From Chloroflexaceae bacterium (GTDB lineage Bacteria; Chloroflexota; Chloroflexia; Chloroflexales; Chloroflexaceae): DNA of 47,398 nucleotides. Shown in pieces: positions 27,270-34,917 of this stretch. Positions within the stretch are counted from its first letter, which is position 1; every line of letters begins with the position of its first letter. The stretch covers positions 1 to 47,398 of the forward strand of contig JAAURD010000011.1 of NCBI GenBank assembly GCA_012034075.1. The letters are read 5' to 3'. The translations under genes were made by a program, and so were the position numbers. The notes under the pieces were generated by a model. The model saw only the letters and a program-made list of their open reading frames with translations, was not told where the DNA came from and did no database searches.

Positions 27270-28181
27270 TTACAACACCATTTCTAGCCCCTCATAGGCT
27301 GCTACCGTGTCGGCAAACATCGCCTGTGCTTCCTGCTCAATCGCTGCAATTTGATCGTCGCTGTGGCGGGGGTCATGGTGAAAGAGCACCAGTTGTTTTG
27401 CCTTACATTGTTTTGCCACTTCGCATGCCATCTCGGGGGTGCTGTGACCCCAACCCTGTTTACTGCTGGCATATTCGTCACGGGTATACTGGGCATCATG
27501 GATAATGAGATCGGTATTGCGGGCAAAATTGACCAGTCGCTGATCGGTGTCGATATACCCTTCGGTATCACTTGCAAAGACCATCGATTTCCCATGCCAC
27601 TCAATGCGATAAAAATAAACACCATTACGCGGGTGAGCATAGCTCTTGAGCACACGAATGCAAATCATATCGGATGATGGCTGGACGTTATCCTGATACA
27701 CATTGTAGATCTGCGGATAATCATGATCTTCCGTAATCAAAATCATTTCGGTTTCTTGCAATGTGCGTACCACCTTCAACGATGGCATCTCATGCAAGCT
27801 CACCGGAAAACTGGGTGGTAACACCGCATGGTTTAAGGCTTCCTCAATCTCCTCATCAAAGGTTCGAGGCCCAAGAATATGCAAGACACTACTACCAAGA
27901 TAAGCCGGTAAAAAGTAGGGAAACCCCTGAGTATGGTCGTGGTGCATATGCGTGAGCAAGATTGTCGCCACAATTGGTTTGTTGTTAGCATCTTTTGAGC
28001 GACGAACCATGTCTTGACCGAGATTGATAATACCCGTGCCAGCATCAATCACCAGCGTATGACCGCCGATCTGCAACTCAACACAGGTAGTATTGCCGCC
28101 GTAACGAATAGTCTTTCGGCCCGGTGTAGGATAACTACCACGAGCGCCCCAGATACGAACAAGGAATTGATCTGTATGCAT
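27270..28181 (-). CDS. Metallo-beta-lactamase-fold hydrolase
   Basis: A 303-residue protein with the MBL fold. ATG 28181 (MHTDQFLVRIWGARGSYPTPG) is preferred over TTG 28205. The N-terminal WGARGSYPTPG...YGGNTTCVEL is characteristic of a phosphodiesterase-like subgroup of MBL proteins. The metal site is THMHHDHTQG (HxHxDH), with later ligands in VFASDTEGY and LIIHDAQYT and a final LVLFHHDPRHSD. Relatives act on phosphodiester bonds or other esters; the substrate cannot be stated. It sits 38 bases after the leucyl aminopeptidase gene and 11 before the acyltransferase, inside the same minus-strand operon. Confidence 0.88.
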   Translation of the reverse strand: MHTDQFLVRIWGARGSYPTPGRKTIRYGGNTTCVELQIGGHTLVIDAGTGIINLGQDMVRRSKDANNKPIVATILLTHMHHDHTQGFPYFLPAYLGSSVLHILGPRTFDEEIEEALNHAVLPPSFPVSLHEMPSLKVVRTLQETEMILITEDHDYPQIYNVYQDNVQPSSDMICIRVLKSYAHPRNGVYFYRIEWHGKSMVFASDTEGYIDTDQRLVNFARNTDLIIHDAQYTRDEYASSKQGWGHSTPEMACEVAKQCKAKQLVLFHHDPRHSDDQIAAIEQEAQAMFADTVAAYEGLEMVL

Positions 28182-28219
28182 GCAATGTCGTCCAACGTCA
28201 AACAAGCGAATCCAGAGAG

Positions 28220-29700
28220 TTATGAATTGATCATATCAAGCAGCACCTGAACCAGCAAGCGCACACCAACACCGGTTGCCCCTTTGGGCATAGAGGCTTT
28301 GGTGCTCGTATCCTGGTAGGCGGTTCCAGCGATATCCAGATGAACCCAGGCATACTCGCCAACAAAGTGCTCTAAAAATGCAGCCGCAGCAATCGCACCA
28401 GCATCACGACCATGCACGTTCTTGATATCGGCAACATCGCTTTTCATCATGTCGCGGTATGCATCCCATAAAGGCAGTTGCCAGACTCGTTCACCCGTTG
28501 TCTCACCAGCTTGCCGTACCCGTTCAGCCAGCGATGGATTATTGCTGATCATACCAGTGGCATGCGATCCTAATGCAATCACCATAGCGCCCGTGAGCGT
28601 AGCAATATCAATAATCCCATGCGGTCGGTATTGTTGCGCATAGGTCAGTGCATCAGCCATTACAATGCGACCTTCGGCATCGGTATTCAACACTTCCACG
28701 GTTTTACCGCTCAAGGTGGTTAAAACATCACCCGGTCGATACGCATTGGCCCCTGGCATATTTTCGGCAGCACTGATAAGACCTATCACATGGATCGGCA
28801 GATTTAACTCACCGACAACTTGCATTGCGCCAAGCACCGCAGCGGCCCCCCCATGTCGGATTTCATTTCGTCCATACCGGCAGCAGGCTTAATCGAGATG
28901 CCGCCTGTATCGAACGTAATACCCTTGCCGACCAGACAAATAGTAGCCACATCATCGCGGGCTTTGCCATGTTCCATACAGATAAAACGCGGTGGTTGCT
29001 CGGAACCCTGGGCCACTGCAAGCAGGCCACCAAAACCTTCACTCTCAAGTTCTGGGCGACCCATGACCTTCACCCGCATGCCAGTGCTTATGCCAATATC
29101 CTGAGCGACATGACCCAGACGGGTCGGGGTAATCAGATTAGGTGGGCCATTCACAAGATCACGGGCGAGCATAACACCTCTGGCAATCACCTGGGCGCGA
29201 TCAACCTGTTGTTGTAGCTTTTCCGCATCTCGCTCAACAATCAGTTCGAGGTATTCCACCCGATGCATATCCTCTGCTTTGAGGTTCGTCTTCAGATCAA
29301 CATAACGGTAAAGACTTAGCTGAACACCCTCAACCAGTGCCTGGATCACTTGAGACGGACTCAGCTTTTCGCTTGATGGTACGCGCAGGGCAAATTGCGG
29401 TAGTTTCAGCGAATGAGCCTTTTGTGCTATTCTTGCACCAGCCTGGCGGATGATCTCCGTATCAAGGTTCGCCCGCTGGCCCATACCGGCCAACAACAAC
29501 CGTTGGGCCATCATAACGCCATGGGTATAAACGAGAACCATATCGCGATCAGAGCCTGTAAAATCATGATCATCGATCATGGGTTCTATCGCATCGGGTT
29601 TGGGGTCTCCGACACAGAGAGCCAGAGCTACCAGGTGACCATCTTTCTCAAGGGCATTCCCCTCAAGAACCTTTATATGCATGAGTTGCTTTTTACTCAT
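28220..29700 (-). CDS. pepA: Leucyl aminopeptidase, frameshifted in a G run
   Basis: M17 family aminopeptidase, about 493 residues across one base loss; removes N-terminal amino acids and uses two zinc or manganese ions. Motifs: GKGITFDTGGISIKP, MDEMKSDMGG (metal ligands), then VLGAMQVVGELNLP, NTDAEGRIVMADALTYA (signature) and ATLTGAMVIALGSHATG. The frame breaks in a seven-base C run on the plus strand (28846-28852); eight would give DMGGAAAVLGAMQ as in the family. GGAAGG precedes ATG 29700. It is the first gene of the operon that continues with the MBL-fold hydrolase. Since every catalytic motif is intact on both sides of the break, a consensus error is likely. Confidence 0.93.
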
Positions 29701-29940
29701 CTGAGAACCTTCCAGAGTGTACGTTTATCGATATCACCAGCATCTATTGGCATCTTCCATGCTCCTGTTTCCAACGCTGATTGCATTCGGACTGAACCAC
29801 ACGGCAATCATAGAGGAGCATAACACCAACGTTGCAACAGATGCCTTTTGAGCAGTGGTAGCATTCAGCTTGCAGAAAACAGAATCAGATGTCACAGGTA
29901 TCTGGCTTCCTTGTATTGTATACGACCATCCATACCAGTG

Positions 29941-31556
29941 TCAACCCTCTGTTTGGTGTTTATCCCGCCACCATGCCCACAGTGCAACGGTGACAACCAG
30001 CAGCATAAATCCTATCACCATCATGGTCAAGATTCGACCACGGTTGGCAGCCGCAGCCGCAGCCGCAGCCGCAGCTTCCTCAGATTCTTCCTGGTACAGC
30101 TGGTGACCGGCAGCAAATTCAGTCTCACCGGCCGTATCTGGCAGACTTGCGGGTCTGGTCACCGTTCCGGTCGCCGTCACACCGATACCAACCGTCGCCA
30201 TATCAACAATTTGGGCCTGTAACGTGGGCACAGATTGCATGGTTGCTGTCGCTGTGCCTGCCCTTCCACCGCCCGTGGATGGCGTCTGGATGGAAGCGGT
30301 TTCCGCCGTTTGGGCAGCAGTAGGCATTGTTTCGCTATCATCGTCGTCGTTGCTATCATCATCGTCGTCGTCATCACCGCTATCATCATCGTCTGAACGA
30401 GCAGTTGCGGTGGCTGTATCAGTTGCCGTGGCACTGGCCGTACTCGTGCGGGTTGCCGTAGTCGTCGTGTCCGTCATGCCAGTCGTCGCCGTGGCGGGAG
30501 CAACCGTCTGGGTTGCGGTTGTGGTAGCCGTCGCAGCAGTCGCGGTAGCCGTTACATTGGTAGGGGTCGCAGTGGCATCCGATGGTGCTGGGATAATGCG
30601 GATTGGCTCATCATCCAGACTGGGCGCCAACGCATTCCCATAGCGGTCGCGTGCCCCGGAGACTTCTGCTTGATTCACCGAAGCATCAACGTCTTCCAAT
30701 GCACGATACACGGTGGTAACTTCTATGGCCTCACCTGGTGGCAGACTCTCACGGCCAGTGGTGGCAAGGAGATCAGACCATTCAAGCGTCCCATTATTGA
30801 CATCGACCGACGATGGTGGTGGTACTGCCCGCACAAAACCGAGAATCGCCGGGTTCGAGACATCTTGCAGGGGAATGGAATCAACATCAACCAACCCCTC
30901 ATTGCGCAGGGTGAGCGTAAACGTCACGAGATCGCCAACGGCGACAGGACCAACGTTCTCCAGGCGTTTTCCAGGGGCAGCATATTGCCGCCGATACCAG
31001 CGCCGGCATCATCTCCTATGGTCTCCCCCTGCTCTTCGCCGTCACTCCGAATAGCCTCGATAATCTCTGAGCGATTGACTGTCATCAGCTCTTCGGTCGG
31101 TCGTACTGCCCGTAAAAAGACTTGAAATACAACTTCCTGACCTGGTTCAAGCTGTTGCCCTGGCAAATCTTCTAAAAAGGTATCCCATATAATCGTATCA
31201 GTGCCATCGAATTCACCCGGCGGGTCACTTAAGGGTGGATCATCCGGCTCAGCAAAGGGACCAATGCCAGTGGGAGCCATAATCGATGAGTCAAACTGGT
31301 CAAGCACCACCAGCCGTGTAATGGGCAGGGTTCCAGTATTGCGCACACGGACGTTAAATTCAAGAATCTGACCAACCTGGACGACTTCATCACCGACGAG
31401 CGATTTGCTCATTTCCAGACCAAGTTCCTGGTCTTGGGCCTGTACTGGCGATATGGTACGCAAGTGAAGCGTATAGAGGATCCCCAACACCATCAAGCTC
31501 AAACCGATTGCCATTGCGGAGTACAGCCATTGTCCCTGTAGTGGTCTCGTTTGCAT
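29941..31556 (-). CDS. Surface DUF11 protein with C-terminal anchor, frameshifted at about 30967
   Basis: About 538 residues across one base loss. ATG 31556 follows AAGGAGGG; longer readings are not supported. An N-terminal membrane segment (AMAIGLSLMVLGILYTL) precedes two DUF11 domains (KSLVGDEVVQVGQILEFNVRVRNTG; ENVGPVAVGDLVTFTLTLRNEG). The break lies in TTTT 30967-30970: one extra base joins PLEN to RLENVGPVAVGD. Then comes a Thr/Ala-rich low-complexity region, an Asp-rich block, a run of ten alanines coded by a GCAGCC array, and a C-terminal helix (MMVIGFMLLVVTVALWAWW) with positive tail. It is an extracellular stalk-like protein held at both ends; function unknown. It is 70 bases after the phosphorylase-like gene. 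Confidence 0.8.
30047..30076 (+). repeat. GCAGCC hexanucleotide array
   Basis: Four full GCAGCC units and most of a fifth, coding for a run of ten alanines on the minus strand. Such arrays are prone to change in length by whole codons. Confidence 0.85.
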
Positions 31557-31626
31557 GCTGCTTGCCCTCCTTGATACGAACATTGCTCCCCATTTCCTGT
31601 ACATTAAACGTTCTATCAGCGAACTT

Positions 31627-32433
31627 TCACGTCGCCGGTGGCAGCCATGTCTGCCAGTCCGGCTCGACTAATCCTCGTTCCACCACGCCCTGCATCGCAC
31701 TGGCACACGCACACCCACGTTCCACTGGAAGCGCGAGCGCCGTCGCCTGGATCACAGCCCGTAACACGTTGGTAGTCGCTTCGCCCAACGCACCTGATGA
31801 TTCATCGCCTGCCTGTTGCACCCAACCGAGCGGTGCATAACACAGCTCAAGCTCACGCGCTAATCCACTTGTTGGTATCACGCCTGTCCCTACGACATCT
31901 GCCCCCCAATCAATCAGCACTTGTCTGTGTTCTTCGCTCAAGGCAACATCCGCTGGTACCGCAGCATACGTGCCACGCCGAAACAGGCGCGGACGAACAT
32001 CACAGGCCATGGTTGCCAGCACCGACAGTGCGGCCGCACTGCAATAGTGGCGCAAGACTGGACAAAAGGGTGGGTTATGCGGCAAAAAACCATACCCCTT
32101 GTGCCGAAAAAACGTTCGCTGTACCGGTCCAGCCAGATCAATGAGATCATGCGCTATCAGCAGATCACCTGGTTCAAGCAGGTGATTGATGGCTTGCAGT
32201 TCGACAAGTTCTATCAGGTACGGCAGGTTCGACGCTCGTAGCGCGTAGATCAAGGCTTCGGCAGTATCTGCCTGTGCCCATCGCACATGGTCATCTGTGT
32301 GTAGCCTTACTTTGCCATAGGGCGTTGGTACGACCTGGATTGAACCCGATGGGATGAGCCATGGTGGGGCAAGAATAACAAGGGCTGGATGGCAATGCGT
32401 CTTCAAAACGATGGTTGTACAGGACGGTTTCAA
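31627..32433 (-). CDS. MTAP/PNP-like phosphorylase, divergent
   Basis: A 268-residue protein resembling the 5'-methylthioadenosine/purine nucleoside phosphorylase family: VPTPYGKVRLH near the N-terminus, LVELQAINHLLEPGDLLIAHDLIDL (family: V...aVGSL...PGD.v..DqfID), FCPVLRH, and GADVVGTGVIPTSGLARELELCYAPLGWV (family: GADVVGMT..PE..LARELG..YA). The usual GPRFET phosphate-binding segment is replaced by TYAAVPADVALSEEH, and the second phosphate and purine-contact motifs are weak, so activity is uncertain. The start is unclear; TTG 32433 follows TAGGAA. It is transcribed away from dnaN and towards the DUF11 gene. Confidence 0.7.
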   Translation of the reverse strand: MKPSCTTIVLKTHCHPALVILAPPWLIPSGSIQVVPTPYGKVRLHTDDHVRWAQADTAEALIYALRASNLPYLIELVELQAINHLLEPGDLLIAHDLIDLAGPVQRTFFRHKGYGFLPHNPPFCPVLRHYCSAAALSVLATMACDVRPRLFRRGTYAAVPADVALSEEHRQVLIDWGADVVGTGVIPTSGLARELELCYAPLGWVQQAGDESSGALGEATTNVLRAVIQATALALPVERGCACASAMQGVVERGLVEPDWQTWLPPAT

Positions 32434-32539
32434 TAACGGTTGTTCCTACCAGACAGACCCCATTGCTTGAGTAGCGGCAAATCGGTCTCACCTGTATTAT
32501 ACCGCAGGATGAACTGGCAAATGTTCGGCCTTTGAACTA

Positions 32540-32548
32540 TGGTATAAT
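32540..32548 (+). promoter_or_regulatory. dnaN promoter, extended -10
   Basis: TG-G-TATAAT (TATAAT at 32543-32548), about 58 bases before ATG 32607, with ATGTTCGGCC at 32521-32530 upstream. There is no consensus -35, which an extended -10 can replace. Confidence 0.6.
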
Positions 32549-32606
32549 TTGATGCAAGGAGTACCAGGCTGAAGGTTTGCTATAGAGATGAGGAGTACAG
32601 GCGGTT

Positions 32607-33764
32607 ATGAAATTTGTGTGTTTACAAGATCATCTGAAATATGGTATATCCACGGTAAGCCATGCTGTTGCTACCAAAAGCCCATTACCAGTTCTTTCTC
32701 ATCTCCTGATTGCCACCGATCAGGGTCGTTTGAAATTGGCTGCCACCAACCTGGAAATTGGCATTACCTGTTGGATCGATGCCCAGATTGAAGAAGAAGG
32801 CGCGGTGACCATCCCGGCGCGGCTCTTGAATGATGTCATTGGTGGACTGCCCAATGATCAGGTGACCATAACGCTCAATGATCAGACCCAGAGCATCGAA
32901 ATTCGCTGTGCTCAATTTATCACCAATATTAAAGGCATGGAAGCCAATGAGTTTCCGCCCATACCCACCGTGAATGAACAAACCGCAACCGTTAGCCTAC
33001 CGCCTGACATTTTGCGCCATGCCATCGAGCAGGTTGCCTTTGCGGCGGCCAACGATGATACACGACCGGTGCTGACTGGCGTCTTGATTCGCTTGCAAGG
33101 CGAGAAGCTCATCTTTGCCGCCGCCGATGGTTTTCGTCTGGCAACGCGCGAAGTGGCCCTCCCCGCCGACGCCTTGCCCGATAACGACTCGATGCAAGAG
33201 TTTTTGGTGCCAGCCCGTGCGTTAACCGAGATGGCACGTATTCTAGCCAATATGCCTGGCAGTGAAGAGAACCGTGTATCTATGACGGTGACATCCACCG
33301 GTGGTCAAATTCTCTTCCATACCGCTACGGTTGATCTGATCTCTCGCCTGATTGAGGGCAAATTCCCAGACTTCGAGCGCATTATGCCCAAGGAACATCA
33401 GACACGGGCTGTGCTCGACACCAAAGCGCTCAGTAATGCGGTGAAACTCGCTTCGCACTTTGCCGCGCATAGCCAGCATATCGTCAAACTCACGATGCAG
33501 CCAGGCAGCGAGCTTGAGCCAGGCAAGCTCATTATCAGTGCCAATGCCGCTGAAGTTGGCGATAATACTGGTGAACTCGATGGTATGATTGCGGGCGTAG
33601 AAGGCCAGATTGCCATGAATGTTCGCTATTTGAGTGAAGCCCTGAATGCCATTAAGACCCCCGAAGTAGTAATCGAGAGCCAGACCGCGCAAAACCCTGG
33701 TGTCTTTCGACCGGTTGGTCAGGAAGAATATGTCCATATTATCATGCCAATGACCATCCGCTAA
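32607..33764 (+). CDS. dnaN: DNA polymerase III beta subunit (sliding clamp)
   Basis: A 385-residue sliding clamp that holds replicative polymerase on DNA. Three topologically similar domains are apparent: MKFVCLQDHLKYGISTVSHAVATKSPLPVLSHLLI opens domain I, PPDILRHAIEQVAFAAANDDTRPVLTGVLIRLQ opens domain II, and RAVLDTKALSNAVKLASHFA opens domain III. The C-terminus is the usual YVHIIMPMTIR (family M-P-M-R/x). The length is normal. ATG 32607 follows GAGGAG at 14 bases, with a strong extended -10 upstream. There is no dnaA, recF or gyrB nearby, so this dnaN is outside the classical origin cluster. Confidence 0.96.
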   Translation: MKFVCLQDHLKYGISTVSHAVATKSPLPVLSHLLIATDQGRLKLAATNLEIGITCWIDAQIEEEGAVTIPARLLNDVIGGLPNDQVTITLNDQTQSIEIRCAQFITNIKGMEANEFPPIPTVNEQTATVSLPPDILRHAIEQVAFAAANDDTRPVLTGVLIRLQGEKLIFAAADGFRLATREVALPADALPDNDSMQEFLVPARALTEMARILANMPGSEENRVSMTVTSTGGQILFHTATVDLISRLIEGKFPDFERIMPKEHQTRAVLDTKALSNAVKLASHFAAHSQHIVKLTMQPGSELEPGKLIISANAAEVGDNTGELDGMIAGVEGQIAMNVRYLSEALNAIKTPEVVIESQTAQNPGVFRPVGQEEYVHIIMPMTIR

Positions 33765-33807
33765 CATGGGTTTGCTAGCTCCATGCTAACGGCTAGTGCC
33801 CCTGTTC

Positions 33808-34673
33808 ATGGCTCATAGGGTGGCGTCCGTGCGGCGTAGCCTCTCCTTCTGGATGCTGCTGCCGGCCCTGACAATTTTGCTCCTGTTTCAGGTCTACCCC
33901 GGTCTCTACGCCATCTATCTGGCGCTCTGGCAGCGCCAGGGTGGCGTTGATCACTTCGTCGGCCTACGCAATTTCGAGCGCCTCTATCACAACCCCAACA
34001 CCTGGGAGAGCCTGTTCCACTCGTTGTTCTTTACCCTTGTTATGTGCTGATAACCGTATCGCTTGGCCTGCTGCTGGCATTGCTGCTCAACCAGGGGCTG
34101 CGTTTCAGTCCGCTGTATCTGGTGCTGCTGTTTTTACCCTGGGTCATCTCCGACGTGGTGGCCGGTACCATGTGGCGCTGGATGTTTTTGAGTGACTATG
34201 GGATTGTACAAGAATTGCTGCGCCCATGGGTTGATCGCACGTTGCTCGCCGACTCTGCTGGGGCTATGGCGATTGTCATTGCGGCGTCGGTCTGGCGTTC
34301 CTTGCCATTTGCGATTGTGCTCTTGCTTGCGGCACTTCAGACGATTCCTCGTGACCTGTTTGAGCAAGCAGTGATCGATGGCGCCAGTCGCCTGACGCTA
34401 TTATGGCAGATTGTGCTGCCGCTGATCCGGCCCCAGTTGGTTGTGCTGATCCTGCTGCTTTCGCTGCGTGGGATCAACGCCGTGGGGTTGATCCTGGCGA
34501 TTACTGCGGGCGGACCGGGGCGGGCAACCAGCACCCTGAGTTTTTATCTGTATCAACAAACCTGGCAGTTTGGCGAAATGGGTCTGGGATCGGCCCTGGC
34601 TGTGGTGATGCTTGGCCTTAATCTCTTGCTTGCTGGCCTCACACTGGTAACGCTGCGTTCATCTGGTCGTTAG
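33808..34673 (+). CDS. Sugar-type ABC transporter permease (MalF-like), frameshifted at about 34040
   Basis: About 288 residues across one base loss. The N-terminus (FWMLLPALTILLLFQVYPGLYAIYLALW) is typical of carbohydrate permeases of the binding-protein-dependent type 1. The frame breaks at TT 34040-34041; one more base joins FFTLV to YVLITVSLGLLLALLLNQG. The cytoplasmic EAA loop that contacts the ATPase is present: EQAVIDGASRLTLLWQIVLPLIRP. Six helices are expected. Neither the second permease, the substrate-binding protein nor the ATPase is in the window, so the partners are elsewhere or lost. ATG 33808 or GTG 33796 could be the start; neither has a strong ribosome site. Confidence 0.85.
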
Positions 34674-34835
34674 ATCGCCAGTAAAACCAGAACACATCAT
34701 CATAGGTGTTCCCATTCGGAATATAATTTGCTCTTCAATGCCCCTATATCCTGTCTCACTATCGCACAAACAATGGTTTGTAGCCAACGTATGGCAGCAT
34801 GCTAACCGTGTTTTTGTGGGCTTCTGGCTAGTTTA

Positions 34836-34844
34836 TGGTATACT
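34836..34844 (+). promoter_or_regulatory. Extended -10 (TGGTATACT) for the glucosidase gene
   Basis: TG-G-TATACT, about 75 bases before ATG 34918, in the context TTTATGGTATACTTC, much like the dnaN element. A promoter here supports 34918 rather than 34738 as the start. Confidence 0.45.
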
Positions 34845-34917
34845 TCTTGTGCTGATCCAGCACATTTCCTGTTTTATGCTGAACCAGAAAAAGACGCAAC
34901 GATGGAGGGCCATTGTT

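Noticed and set aside
32434-33795. Replication origin near dnaN
   Set aside because: No dnaA gene and no cluster of DnaA boxes was seen in the flanking short intergenic regions.
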